In this document: piece by piece, positions 52,877-61,853 of the stretch
How the letters are laid out: each line of letters starts with the position of its first letter
How positions within the stretch are numbered: the stretch's first letter is position 1
Assembly (NCBI GenBank): GCA_019119995.1
Contig: DWVY01000053.1
Coordinates: 1-64,000, forward strand
DNA length: 64,000 bases
Direction of reading: 5' to 3'
Source of the DNA: Candidatus Mediterraneibacter faecavium
Lineage (GTDB): Bacteria > Bacillota > Clostridia > Lachnospirales > Lachnospiraceae
Program-made: the position numbers and the translations under genes
Notes under the pieces: model-generated
Told to the model about the DNA's origin: nothing
The model's database searches: none
Seen by the model: only the letters and a program-made list of their open reading frames with translations

Positions 52877-54307
52877 ATGAATGATACAAGGCAGAAAAAG
52901 GATAACTCAGAATTATTTAAATGGGATGGCAATCCGTCGTTCGGACAGATACTTCCGCTTGCGGCTCAGCATGTGCTCGCAGCGGTAGTCGGCTGTGTGA
53001 CGCCGGCTATCCTCGTGGCAAACGCGGCAAACAACGCGGGTGGAAATGTGGATATGGGGCTTCTGATCCAGGTATCTCTTGTGTTTGCTGCGCTGTCTAC
53101 ATTACTGCAGCTATATGCAAAGAAGATCAAGCTGGGAAGCGGACTTCCGGTCATCATCGGCGTCAGCTTCGCATATGTTCCGACGATGACGGCCATCGCG
53201 GCGCAGGCAAAAGATGTGAATACGATATTCGGCGCCATGATCATCGGCGGCATCGTAGCGATCCTCGTAGGTCTTTTCATCCGGCAGATCCGCCGGGTGT
53301 TCCCGCCGCTCGTGATCGGGACCGTGATCCTCGCGATCGGTCTGTCGCTCTACAGCACGGCGGTCAACTATATGGCAGGGAATTCTTCCAATACATATGA
53401 AGTGATCGTGGAGCAGCAGGGTAAAACCGAGGCTTTGGTTTACGGCTCATGGCAGAACTGGCTGGTGGCATTCATTACACTGGCGATTGTTGTCCTGCTC
53501 AATCATTATGGAAAAGGGCTCTTCAAGCTGGCGTCCATTTTGATCGGACTTCTGTGCGGATATGTAGTGGCGCTGTGCTTCGGCATGGTTGACTTTTCGG
53601 CGCTGTCAAGTGCGGGATGGTTCCAGATCCCGATGCCGCTTGCATTCGGTCTTGAGTTTGACATATCGGCGATCCTGCCGCTGGCGATCCTGTTCCTTGT
53701 CAACTCGATCCAGGCGATGGGAGATTTCTCCGCCACGACGACAGGCGGTATGGACAGACTGCCGACAGACGATGAGTTGAACGGCGGTATTATCGGATAC
53801 GGCATCAGCAATATCGTAGGATCGCTGTTCGGATGCCCGCCGACGGCGACATACAGCCAGAACGTAGGTATCGTAGGCTCCACTCGGGTCGTCGCGAGAA
53901 AGGTATTTTCTGTCGCGGCTGTCATTCTGCTCATCGCAGGTCTGATCCCGAAATTCTCCGCACTGCTTCGGACGATCCCGCAGTGTGTGCTCGGCGGCGC
54001 GGTTGCATCGGTGTTCGCATCGATCGCAATGACCGGTATCAAGCTGCTTGTGACAGAGAAACTGACATACAGAAATACGACGGTCGCAGGTCTTGCCATT
54101 GCCATCGGCATGGGCGTGACGCTGAACGACGGATGCTTAAACCAGATGACGCAGAGCATCCACAGCGCCCTGAATATGAGTATGAGCCTGGAGAGCTTCC
54201 AGTCCATCATCAACAACACATTTGCATCATCGCCGGTCGTGCTGGCTACGATATTTGCAGTGATCCTGAACCTGATCCTGCCGAAAGACAAGCCGGATGC
54301 ACAGTGA
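52877..54307 (+). CDS. NCS2-family purine (xanthine/urate) permease
   Basis: A 476-residue transporter with about 14 hydrophobic segments. NCS2 features: QHVLAAVVGCVTPAILVANA (about 34-53), a long LGSGLPVIIGVSFAYVPTM, AMGDFSATTTGG (about 280) and a signature helix containing NVGIVGSTRVVARKVF (about 330-345). It is a nucleobase:cation symporter, and the surrounding genes favour xanthine or urate. The ribosome site (AGGGTGA) is modest. Confidence 0.92.
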   Translation: MNDTRQKKDNSELFKWDGNPSFGQILPLAAQHVLAAVVGCVTPAILVANAANNAGGNVDMGLLIQVSLVFAALSTLLQLYAKKIKLGSGLPVIIGVSFAYVPTMTAIAAQAKDVNTIFGAMIIGGIVAILVGLFIRQIRRVFPPLVIGTVILAIGLSLYSTAVNYMAGNSSNTYEVIVEQQGKTEALVYGSWQNWLVAFITLAIVVLLNHYGKGLFKLASILIGLLCGYVVALCFGMVDFSALSSAGWFQIPMPLAFGLEFDISAILPLAILFLVNSIQAMGDFSATTTGGMDRLPTDDELNGGIIGYGISNIVGSLFGCPPTATYSQNVGIVGSTRVVARKVFSVAAVILLIAGLIPKFSALLRTIPQCVLGGAVASVFASIAMTGIKLLVTEKLTYRNTTVAGLAIAIGMGVTLNDGCLNQMTQSIHSALNMSMSLESFQSIINNTFASSPVVLATIFAVILNLILPKDKPDAQ

Positions 54308-54343
54308 GAAACGTGCATACCGCAATAACAGGAGGGAATAGCT

Positions 54344-57337
54344 ATGAGTGATATTATGAGACCGATGTCTTTTGAACAGCTCTTAAACTGGACATTGACA
54401 GAACACAAGAAGAGAGGAACCGTATTCGGGGAGCATCATCCTTATCATGCGGATCCCAGATATAACAGAACGATCTTTGAGAGGACGCTGGAGACGCCGG
54501 TAGGTCCGGCGGCAGGGCCGCACACGCAGCTGGCGCAGAATATCGTGGCGGCGTACTATACAGGCAGCCGTTTCTTCGAGCTGAAGACCGTGCAGGTCAT
54601 GGACGGCGCGGAGTTATCCGCCTGTGTAAATAAACCGTGCATCAAGGCGGACGACGAGTGTTATAACTGCGAGTGGTCCACCGAGCTCTATGTGCCGCAG
54701 GCCATGGAAGAGTATATCAAGGCGTGGTTTTTGTGCAAGGTAATTGCAAAAGAGTTTGCACTGGGAAGTATGGACGGCTTTCAGTTCAACATCAGCGTGG
54801 GCTATGATCTGGAAGGGATCAAATCCGAAAAGATCGACAACTTCCTTAATACAATGAAACACGCGCAGGATTCAGACATTTTCAAAGCGTGCAGGGAATA
54901 TCTTCTTGCGAACACGGATCTTTTTGAACATGTCACGAAAGAAGATATCGAGAGCATCTCAGGGGATATCTGCAATTCCGTCACGATCTCCACGCTGCAC
55001 GGATGTCCGCCCCAGGAGATCGAGCGCATTGCCATGTACCTGATCACAGAAAAAGGGTTCCATACATTTATCAAATGCAATCCGACACTCCTCGGCTATG
55101 AGTATGCGAGAAAGATGATGGATGATATGGGATACGACTATGTGGCGTTCGGAGATTTCCACTTCAAAGATGACCTGCAGTATGAGGACGCGGTTCCCAT
55201 GCTGACAAGGCTGATGAAAGTCTGCGGGGAGAGAAATCTTGAGTTCGGAGTAAAGATCACGAATACATTCCCTGTAGATGTGAAACAGAACGAACTGCCA
55301 AGCGAAGAGATGTATATGTCCGGAAAATCGCTGTATCCGCTGTCTATTTCCGTGGCGGCGAAGCTGGCGGAAGACTTCGGAGGGAAGCTGCGTATCTCCT
55401 ATTCCGGAGGAGCGGACTTCCACAATATCAAAGAGATCGTAGAAGCAGGGATCTGGCCGGTGACAGTGGCGACCACGCTCTTAAAGCCCGGCGGATATGA
55501 CAGGATGAACCAGATGGCGTCCCTGCTTGAGAAAGAGGGAGCGGTATTTGCAGGAGTGGATGCTGACGCGGTGAACCGGCTCGTGGAAGAGGCAAAGACG
55601 GATCCGCACCACGTAAAGGCGGTGAAGCCTCTCCCGTCCAGAAAGATGAAGAAACAGGTCCCGCTTCTGGACTGCTTTGTCGCTCCGTGTAAAGACGGAT
55701 GTCCGATCCATCAGGATATCCCGGCATATCTTCAGCTTGTAAAAGCGGGAGAATATGAGAAAGCAATGGAAGTCATCACGGAGAAGAACCCGCTCCCGTT
55801 CATTACGGGAACGATCTGCGCACATCCGTGTATGAATAAATGCACCCGCAACTTCTATGAAGAGTCCGTCTACATCCGCGGTATGAAGCTGATTGCCGCA
55901 GAGAACGGATATGACGCGCTCATGGACAAGATCACCGCTCCACCGGTCACAAGGAGCGGGAAAGCGGCTGTCATCGGCGGCGGCCCGGCAGGAATGGCTG
56001 CGGCATATTTCCTGAGAAGAGTAGGCATGGAGACGACATTGTTTGAAAAGACGGACGCTCTCGGCGGCGTGGTACGCCACGTGATCCCGGAGTTCCGTAT
56101 CCCCGGCGGCGCCATCGACAAGGACGCGGCGCTTCTTGAAAAGGCGGGCGTCAATATCTGCCTGAACAGCGAGATCACGGATCTGGATATGCTGAAAAAT
56201 GCAGGATACACAGCTGTTATCCTCGCGGTGGGAGCGTATGAACCGGGCGTGCTCAGGCTGGAGAAAGGCGAGCCGGTCAACGCGCTTGAATTCCTTGCGG
56301 ACTTCAAGGCGAAAGACGGAAATCTTGAGATCGGGAAGAACGTTGTGATCATCGGCGGCGGAAATACAGCGATGGATACGGCGAGGGCGGCGAAGCGCAC
56401 GAAGGGCGTAGAGCACGCGTATCTTGTATACAGAAGAACGAAACGCTATATGCCGGCGGACGAGGAAGAGCTTGTTATGGCAGTGGATGACGGCGTGGAG
56501 TTTATGGAACTGCTCTCACCTGTGAAGCTGGAAGACGGGAAACTGCTCTGTAAAGTGATGAAACTGGGAGACTACGACGCTTCCGGAAGACGAGGCGTGG
56601 TGGAGACCGGCGAGGAGAAAGAGATCCCGGCAGACACAGTTATCGCAGCGGTGGGCGAGAGAGTGCCGACGGCATTCTATGAGTCATGCGGCATCAATGT
56701 TAATGAGAGAGGCCGCGCGATAGTCAATGAGGAGACCTGTGAGACGAGCCGTCCGGGCGTATATCTTGCCGGAGACGGCCTCGGCGGTCCGGCGACAGTA
56801 GTGGAAGGGATCGCGGACGCCCTGAGAGCCGCGCAGGCTGTGATCGGCGGCAGTCTTGTAAGAGACTTCGAGCCGGAGACGGATGAAGATACGACTTACG
56901 GAAGAAAAGGAAATCTCTCCGATATGAAAGAAGACAAAGAGGAGAGCGGAAGATGTCTCGGATGTTCCGGAATCTGCGAGAACTGCGTGGAAGTATGTCC
57001 GAACCGGGCGAATATCTCTATCCGGGTGCCGGGCATGGAGAAGCACCAGATCATCCATGTGGACTATATGTGCAACGAGTGCGGCAACTGCAAGAGCTTC
57101 TGTCCGTATGACAGCGCGCCGTATCTTGACAAGTTTACATTATTTGCAGATGAGAAAGATATGGAGGACAGCAGGAATCAGGGATTTGCAGTGCTTGATA
57201 AAGATCAGGTGAAATGCAAAGTACGCTTCTTCGGAGAGACGTCTGTCTGGACAAAGGGCGAAGAGACAAGGATCCCGGAGGGACTGCAGAGACTGATGGA
57301 GACGGTCTGCACGGATTATGAATACCTTCTGAGATAA
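54344..57337 (+). CDS. ygfK: YgfK, putative selenate-reductase-like multi-cofactor oxidoreductase
   Basis: 997 residues. Residues 1-about 430 form a dihydroorotate/dihydropyrimidine-dehydrogenase-like domain. Residues about 440-530 are a cysteine-rich N-terminal GltD-type FeS region (CKDGCPIHQDIPAYLQLV; HPCMNKCTRN), and two dinucleotide motifs are at about 542 (AAVIGGGPAGMAAAYF) and 667 (VVIIGGGNTAMDTARA). The C-terminus has 4Fe-4S ligands (CLGCSGICENCVEVCP about 870; CNECGNCKSFCPYDSAP). Though annotated for selenate reduction, its cluster suggests it reduces a purine-derived ring using NAD(P)H. ACAGGAGGG precedes ATG. Confidence 0.93.
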   Translation: MSDIMRPMSFEQLLNWTLTEHKKRGTVFGEHHPYHADPRYNRTIFERTLETPVGPAAGPHTQLAQNIVAAYYTGSRFFELKTVQVMDGAELSACVNKPCIKADDECYNCEWSTELYVPQAMEEYIKAWFLCKVIAKEFALGSMDGFQFNISVGYDLEGIKSEKIDNFLNTMKHAQDSDIFKACREYLLANTDLFEHVTKEDIESISGDICNSVTISTLHGCPPQEIERIAMYLITEKGFHTFIKCNPTLLGYEYARKMMDDMGYDYVAFGDFHFKDDLQYEDAVPMLTRLMKVCGERNLEFGVKITNTFPVDVKQNELPSEEMYMSGKSLYPLSISVAAKLAEDFGGKLRISYSGGADFHNIKEIVEAGIWPVTVATTLLKPGGYDRMNQMASLLEKEGAVFAGVDADAVNRLVEEAKTDPHHVKAVKPLPSRKMKKQVPLLDCFVAPCKDGCPIHQDIPAYLQLVKAGEYEKAMEVITEKNPLPFITGTICAHPCMNKCTRNFYEESVYIRGMKLIAAENGYDALMDKITAPPVTRSGKAAVIGGGPAGMAAAYFLRRVGMETTLFEKTDALGGVVRHVIPEFRIPGGAIDKDAALLEKAGVNICLNSEITDLDMLKNAGYTAVILAVGAYEPGVLRLEKGEPVNALEFLADFKAKDGNLEIGKNVVIIGGGNTAMDTARAAKRTKGVEHAYLVYRRTKRYMPADEEELVMAVDDGVEFMELLSPVKLEDGKLLCKVMKLGDYDASGRRGVVETGEEKEIPADTVIAAVGERVPTAFYESCGINVNERGRAIVNEETCETSRPGVYLAGDGLGGPATVVEGIADALRAAQAVIGGSLVRDFEPETDEDTTYGRKGNLSDMKEDKEESGRCLGCSGICENCVEVCPNRANISIRVPGMEKHQIIHVDYMCNECGNCKSFCPYDSAPYLDKFTLFADEKDMEDSRNQGFAVLDKDQVKCKVRFFGETSVWTKGEETRIPEGLQRLMETVCTDYEYLLR

Positions 57338-57473
57338 CAGCCCGGCGCGGGCAGGACGGTTATTTCCGGGAGAAACGGAAAGATATGATAACGGCCTGGC
57401 GGGAATGCTGCATTTCCTGCCGGGCTAATGGACTTAAAACAGCAAAAATTTATTACAGAAAGAGGGAGTCGGC
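57338..57473 (+). other. Intergenic hairpin between ygfK and hydA
   Basis: GCCTGGCGGGAATGC pairs with CATTTCCTGCCGGGC (about 57392-57425) to give a strong stem with no T-run after it. It may be an mRNA-processing or attenuation structure within the operon. Nothing else is visible in this gap. Confidence 0.4.
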
Positions 57474-58841
57474 ATGAAACTTTTATTTAAAGGCGGCACG
57501 GTCGTAAGCGGTGACGGCATGAAGAAACTTGATCTACTGGTAAAAGGCGAGAAGATCCTTGCAGCGGGCGAGGATCTGGAATTCCGCGACGCCCGGATCG
57601 TGGACGTCCGCGGCAAGCTCCTCTTCCCGGGATTTATCGATGCGCATACCCACATGGCGCTGGAAGTGAGCAGCACGGTCACGGCGGACAAGTTCGAGAC
57701 CGGGACAAAAGCGGAGCTTGCCGGCGGGACTACATGTATTGTGGACTATGCCACACAGTATCAGGGGGAGAGCCTGCGGGAAGCGCTCAATAACTGGCAT
57801 AAGAAGGCGGACGGACAGTCTTCCTGCGACTATGCATTTCATCTGGCTCTGACAGACTGGAACGAGGAGATCAGCCGCGAACTGGAGGAGATCGTCCGGA
57901 AAGAGACATGCTCGTTCAAGCTGTACATGACCTATGATACGATGGTGGACGACGAGACCATGTACGAGATCCTCTCGCGCCTGAAAGAGCTGGGCGGGAT
58001 CGCCGGAGTGCACTGTGAGAACAACGGCATTATCCAGGCAAGGCTGAAAGAAGTGGAGAAAACAAAAGGCGAAAGGACAAACGTAGCAGACTATCCGTGG
58101 ACACGCCCGAAAGAAGCGGAGGCCGAGGCGATCGGCAGGCTCCTTAAAATTGCAAAATGCGTGGATACCCCGGTCATTGTCGTGCATCTGAGTACTGCGG
58201 CGGGATACCGGGAGATCCTCAGAGCAAGAGAAGAAGGACAGACTGTATATATAGAGACATGCCCGCAGTATCTGCTCATGGATGAGAGCAAATATCTGCT
58301 TCCGGCAGAGGAGGCAAGGCACTACATGATCGCCCCGCCGCTTAGGAAAAAGAAGAATCAGGAGGTGCTCTGGCAGGCGCTCAAAGAAGGGCGCATCCAG
58401 ACGATCGCTACGGATCACTGCAGCTTTACAAAAGAACAGAAGATGATGGGGGCGGAAGATTTCTCGAAGACGCCCTGCGGCATGCCCGGCGCTGAGGAAC
58501 GCCCGGCGCTGATCTGGCAGTTCGGCGTAAATGGAGAGAGGATCACGGCGGAGCAGATGTGTATCTATCTGTCGGAGAATCCTGCCAAACTCTATAAGCT
58601 GTATCCGTGGAAAGGGGCACTCATTCCCGGAAGCGATGCGGATATCGTTGTGTGGAATCCGGATACCGAATGGACGATGACGGCGGAAGACCAGCAGTCA
58701 GCATGTGATTACTGCCCGATGGAAGGAACGAAGATCTGCGGCAGGGCGGAACAGGTATACTTAAGAGGCAGGCTTGTGGCGGAAAACGGGAAAATCCTCG
58801 AGGAGAAGACCGGCGTGTACATCCGTCACGGCGTGGAATAA
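57474..58841 (+). CDS. hydA: Dihydropyrimidinase/hydantoinase (HyuA/HydA type)
   Basis: A 455-residue cyclic amidohydrolase: FPGFIDAHTHMALEVSS (about 49-65), the carbamylated lysine in SCSFKLYMTYDTMVDDE (about 148-164), GVHCENNG, VVHLSTAAGY and IATDHCSFTKEQK (about 315-327). It opens cyclic ureides (hydantoin-, dihydropyrimidine- or purine-derived rings). The GAGGGAG ribosome site is good. yqeC starts one base after its stop. Confidence 0.92.
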   Translation: MKLLFKGGTVVSGDGMKKLDLLVKGEKILAAGEDLEFRDARIVDVRGKLLFPGFIDAHTHMALEVSSTVTADKFETGTKAELAGGTTCIVDYATQYQGESLREALNNWHKKADGQSSCDYAFHLALTDWNEEISRELEEIVRKETCSFKLYMTYDTMVDDETMYEILSRLKELGGIAGVHCENNGIIQARLKEVEKTKGERTNVADYPWTRPKEAEAEAIGRLLKIAKCVDTPVIVVHLSTAAGYREILRAREEGQTVYIETCPQYLLMDESKYLLPAEEARHYMIAPPLRKKKNQEVLWQALKEGRIQTIATDHCSFTKEQKMMGAEDFSKTPCGMPGAEERPALIWQFGVNGERITAEQMCIYLSENPAKLYKLYPWKGALIPGSDADIVVWNPDTEWTMTAEDQQSACDYCPMEGTKICGRAEQVYLRGRLVAENGKILEEKTGVYIRHGVE

Positions 58842-58842
58842 G

Positions 58843-59643
58843 ATGATCTATATTTACAGTGGAGACAGACTGCGTGAGACAGATTCTCTGAGACAGGCGC
58901 TGAAACTGGAGGAAGGAGAGCTCCGGGGACAGCGCCCGGTCGTATCGGCGGTCGGCGCAGGCGGCAAGACAACGACGCTGCACCGGCTTGCCGACGAGTA
59001 TGTCCGGGCAGGTGTGCCGGTGCTCGTGACGACCACGACGCACATCATGAAAGAAGACAGGGAATGGTTCCTGTCCGGCTTCCCGGAAGAGAAGATAGAA
59101 GAGCAGCTGCAAAAGGCAGGACAGGCATGGGTGGGAGAACCGGCTCCCGGCGGGAAGCTGGGGAGGCTCCCGGATGCTGCACTGGAGAAACTTCTGAAGT
59201 GGGAAATCCCGGACCGGAAAGATCCGGAAAATGGGAGGCGGAGGAAAGTGCCGGTGCTCATCGAGGCGGACGGAGCGAAGCGGATGCCGGTCAAAGTGCC
59301 TGCTGAGCACGAACCGGTGATCCTGCCCTGTACGAGTCATGTATTGTCCGTATACGGGCTGGACAGTGTGGGAAAGAAGATCGAAGATACGGTATTCCGC
59401 CCGGAACTGGCGGAGATACTTTTAAAGAAGAAAAGAACAGAATGTGTGACGGAAGAGGACATTGCCCGGCTCGCAGCGTCGGATCTCGCGGGGAGAAAAG
59501 GATGTCCCAAGACAGCCGTGTACACAGTCGTTTTGAATAAAGCGGATGATGAAAAACTCAGGAAAACGGCGCTTGCCGTATGCCGCTTGCTGGGAGACAG
59601 AGGGATCCGGCAGGTGGTCGTCACCGGCAGGCGGAAATCCTGA
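58843..59643 (+). CDS. yqeC: Selenium cofactor biosynthesis protein YqeC
   Basis: 266 residues with a P-loop-like VSAVGAGGKTTTLHRLADEYV (about 27-47), VLVTTTTHI, LIEADGAKRMPVKVPAEHEPVI (about 137-158) and a C-terminal NKADD segment. YqeC-family proteins co-occur with selenium-dependent molybdenum hydroxylases and are assigned to insertion of a labile selenium into the Mo cofactor; the mechanism is unknown. ATG 58843 directly follows the hydA stop. The upstream extension of the frame lies within hydA and is not used. Confidence 0.88.
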   Translation: MIYIYSGDRLRETDSLRQALKLEEGELRGQRPVVSAVGAGGKTTTLHRLADEYVRAGVPVLVTTTTHIMKEDREWFLSGFPEEKIEEQLQKAGQAWVGEPAPGGKLGRLPDAALEKLLKWEIPDRKDPENGRRRKVPVLIEADGAKRMPVKVPAEHEPVILPCTSHVLSVYGLDSVGKKIEDTVFRPELAEILLKKKRTECVTEEDIARLAASDLAGRKGCPKTAVYTVVLNKADDEKLRKTALAVCRLLGDRGIRQVVVTGRRKS

Positions 59644-59653
59644 TCTGACAATC

Positions 59654-59710
59654 GCAACAGTTCAGTCCGCGCTATTCGGAAAACCGCGGCAGCACCGCAG
59701 CTGACTGTTG
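59654..59710. repeat. Dispersed intergenic element, compact copy (D)
   Basis: GCAACAGTTCAGTCCGCGCTATTCGGAAAACCGCGG resembles the left end of copy A. The segment ends CTGACTGTTG, an inverted match of its own beginning, making a short self-contained hairpin between yqeC and the next gene. Confidence 0.65.
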
Positions 59711-59734
59711 GAACAAAAAGAAAGGCAGACAAGA

Positions 59735-61090
59735 ATGAAGATATTGATCAGAGGCGCCGGAGATCTGGCGACAGGAATCGCATCCAGACTCTATGGAGCG
59801 GGGCATCAGATGCTGATGACCGAGATAGAGGTGCCGCTTACAGTGAGGCGTACGGTCGCGCTGTCGAGAGCGGTCTATGAGGGAAACGCTCAGGTGGAGG
59901 AGATGCTGGGTGTTCTTGTGAAGGATCAGGCGGGTGCGGAACAGGTCATGGCGGAGGGGAATATCGCAGTTATGGTGGATGAAACAGCATCCTGCCGCGC
60001 GTGGTTCCGACCGGATGTGATCGTGGATGCGATCCTCGCAAAGAGAAATCTCGGGACAAAGATCACGGACGCGCCGTTTGTCATCGGAGTCGGCCCGGGA
60101 TTTACAGCGGGAGCCGACTGCAACTGCGTGGTCGAGACAAAGCGGGGGCATACGCTGGGAAATATCATCCGGCGGGGAAGCGCGATCCCGAATACCGGCG
60201 TGCCGGGAAATGTAGCGGGCTATACGATCGAGCGGCTGATCCGCGCGGGAGCAGACGGCATATTGGAGCCCAAAGCACAGATCGGCGATTATGTGGAGAA
60301 AGGCTCTGTTGTCGCCGTCACAGGAGGAGTTCCGGTATATGCACAGATGTCCGGGATTGTAAGAGGGATGCTTCAGGCAGGCGTACAGGTGAGCAGGAAC
60401 CTGAAGATCGGAGACATTGACGCAAGGGCGGAGGTATCCCACTGCTATACGATCTCCGACAAGGCGAGAGCCATCGGGGGCGGCGTGCTGGAAGCAGTCA
60501 CCGGATTCGAGCGGATGAAGGACCGATTTGCCATAGTGATCCTCGCAGCGGGAGCAGGCACAAGGTTCGGCGGCAATAAGCTGAACACACTTGTGAAAAA
60601 CAGACCGCTCTATGAATATACGCTGAACCGCGTACAGGCATTCGGTTCGTTTCCGTCATTTATCGTTACCGGCTCCGAAGAAATCGCACAGGAAGCAGAG
60701 AAGAGAGGCATTGCTCCGGTGTGGAATCAAGAGCCGGAAAGGGGAATATCCCGCTCACTTACGCTGGGGCTTAAGAAAACGTTGGAGTGCAGGCCAGATC
60801 TAAAAGGTGTTCTGTTCTCTGTCTGCGACCAGCCGGGACTTGATACCTCGACGATGCAGCAGATCTTCCGGACGGCGTATCTGCATCCGGGGAGCATCGT
60901 ATGCGCGGGAAACAGCGGGAGAACGGGGAATCCGGTGTGCTGGGATGAGAGATTCTTCCCGGAGCTACTCGCTCTGACCGGCGATGAGGGCGGAAGACAG
61001 ATCATGAGAAAACACAAGGAAAAGGTGAGGATCGTACAGGCGGATCCCGAAGAACTCAAAGACATCGACAGACGGGAAGACCTGAGATAA
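59735..61090 (+). CDS. YqeB (EF2563-type) - MocA-like fusion, molybdenum hydroxylase maturation
   Basis: 451 residues. Residues 1-about 268 match the selenium-dependent molybdenum hydroxylase maturation protein YqeB (MKILIRGAGDLATGIASRLY; VIGVGPGFTAGADCNCVVET; GRGGVLEAVTG-like end). Residues about 270-451 are a MocA-type cytidylyltransferase (AIVILAAGAGTRFGGNKLNT; VCDQPGLDTSTMQQIF), which makes molybdopterin cytosine dinucleotide. These are commonly separate genes (yqeB, mocA/ygfJ). The fusion would couple cofactor transfer steps. ATG 59735 with AAAGGCAG upstream. Confidence 0.88.
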   Translation: MKILIRGAGDLATGIASRLYGAGHQMLMTEIEVPLTVRRTVALSRAVYEGNAQVEEMLGVLVKDQAGAEQVMAEGNIAVMVDETASCRAWFRPDVIVDAILAKRNLGTKITDAPFVIGVGPGFTAGADCNCVVETKRGHTLGNIIRRGSAIPNTGVPGNVAGYTIERLIRAGADGILEPKAQIGDYVEKGSVVAVTGGVPVYAQMSGIVRGMLQAGVQVSRNLKIGDIDARAEVSHCYTISDKARAIGGGVLEAVTGFERMKDRFAIVILAAGAGTRFGGNKLNTLVKNRPLYEYTLNRVQAFGSFPSFIVTGSEEIAQEAEKRGIAPVWNQEPERGISRSLTLGLKKTLECRPDLKGVLFSVCDQPGLDTSTMQQIFRTAYLHPGSIVCAGNSGRTGNPVCWDERFFPELLALTGDEGGRQIMRKHKEKVRIVQADPEELKDIDRREDLR

Positions 61091-61100
61091 ATATAACAAG

Positions 61101-61196
61101 AACTCATTGACGGGCGCTCAGCTCATGGAACAGCCCACTCGAAAAATCATGCGGGCATGATTTTCTCTCACGGTCAGTTCCATGGCTGAACTGTTA
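61101..61196. repeat. Dispersed intergenic element, right-half copy (E)
   Basis: ACTCATTGACGGGCGCTCAGCTCATGG aligns with 16291-16316 of copy A, and it ends GGCTGAACTGTTAC. Inner stems differ in sequence from copy A but still pair: CATGGAAC/GTTCCATG and AAAATCATGC/GCATGATTTT. The ATG at 61182 inside it is not the start of the downstream gene. Confidence 0.8.
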
Positions 61197-61226
61197 CAAA
61201 AAACTAACCGAGAGGAGATGAAGGAT

Positions 61227-61853
61227 ATGTCGCGGGTGCAGAAAAAGAAAGTGGCGGTCGTGCAGTGTGCGGGAGGATGCCGCCGGCAGACAGAGGTGGG
61301 CAGACCGGCAGGAAACGGCTATCAGACAGAGGGAAGCGGACCGGCAGGAAACGGCTGTCAGACAGAGGGAAGCGGACCGGCAGAAAATGGCTGTCAGCAG
61401 ATACTTGAGACAAAAGCGGACGCAGTGTCTTGTGAATATGGCTGTTTGGGCGGCGGGAGCTGTGTGGCGGCCTGCCGGCTTCATGCGGTCTATATCAATG
61501 CAAGGGGCGCCGCTGAGGTGGATCCGGAGAAATGTGCGGGATGCGGACTGTGCGCGAAAGCCTGTCCGCGAAACCTGATCCGGATCACTTCTGTGGAGTA
61601 TAATATTTATCCCGCGTGTGTCAGTGAAGATGCAGGAGCGCAGACGAGAAAGAACTGCGATACCGGCTGTATCGCCTGCGGTATCTGTGTCAGGAACTGT
61701 CCGATGGCGGCAATCAGCATCGAGAATAACCACGCAGTGATCGATGAGGAGAAATGTATTGCCTGCGGCATGTGCGCAGTGAAATGTCCGCGGGGAGCGA
61801 TCAGAGATTATAACGGGATCTTTACGGTCCGGGAAGCGCAGGTGGGATCATGA
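61227..61853 (+). CDS. RnfB-like polyferredoxin with internal tandem repeat
   Basis: 208 residues. The N-terminus VAVVQCAGGC and later CEYGCLGGGSCVAACRLHAVYIN match the FeS part of RnfB-type proteins. Four-cysteine motifs follow: CAGCGLCAKACP, CIACGICVRNCP and CIACGMCAVKCP. The RnfB membrane anchor is absent, so it is probably a soluble electron carrier for the neighbouring oxidoreductases. A 36-bp unit repeated three times (61287-61394) encodes Q-T-E-G-S-G-P-A-G-N-G-C-like repeats between the first cysteines. AGAGGAG fits ATG 61227 (spacing 9) better than 61218. Confidence 0.85.
   Translation: MSRVQKKKVAVVQCAGGCRRQTEVGRPAGNGYQTEGSGPAGNGCQTEGSGPAENGCQQILETKADAVSCEYGCLGGGSCVAACRLHAVYINARGAAEVDPEKCAGCGLCAKACPRNLIRITSVEYNIYPACVSEDAGAQTRKNCDTGCIACGICVRNCPMAAISIENNHAVIDEEKCIACGMCAVKCPRGAIRDYNGIFTVREAQVGS
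61287..61394 (+). repeat. 36-bp tandem repeat, three units, in frame
   Basis: Units 61287-61322, 61323-61358 and 61359-61394 each begin CAGACAGAGG. Units 2 and 3 differ at only two or so bases. The length is a multiple of three, so unit gain or loss keeps the ferredoxin frame. Confidence 0.92.

Noticed and set aside
53506-54408. 300-codon minus-strand frame opposite the purine permease
   Set aside because: Antisense shadow; the plus strand has a clear NCS2 transporter and good junctions.
54344-57337. YgfK as a true selenate reductase
   Set aside because: The name is historical; gene context and domain layout favour a role in purine ring reduction.
61182-61226. ATG 61182 as start of the RnfB-like ferredoxin
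   Set aside because: This ATG lies inside the dispersed repeat element and has no ribosome site; AGAGGAG points to 61227.
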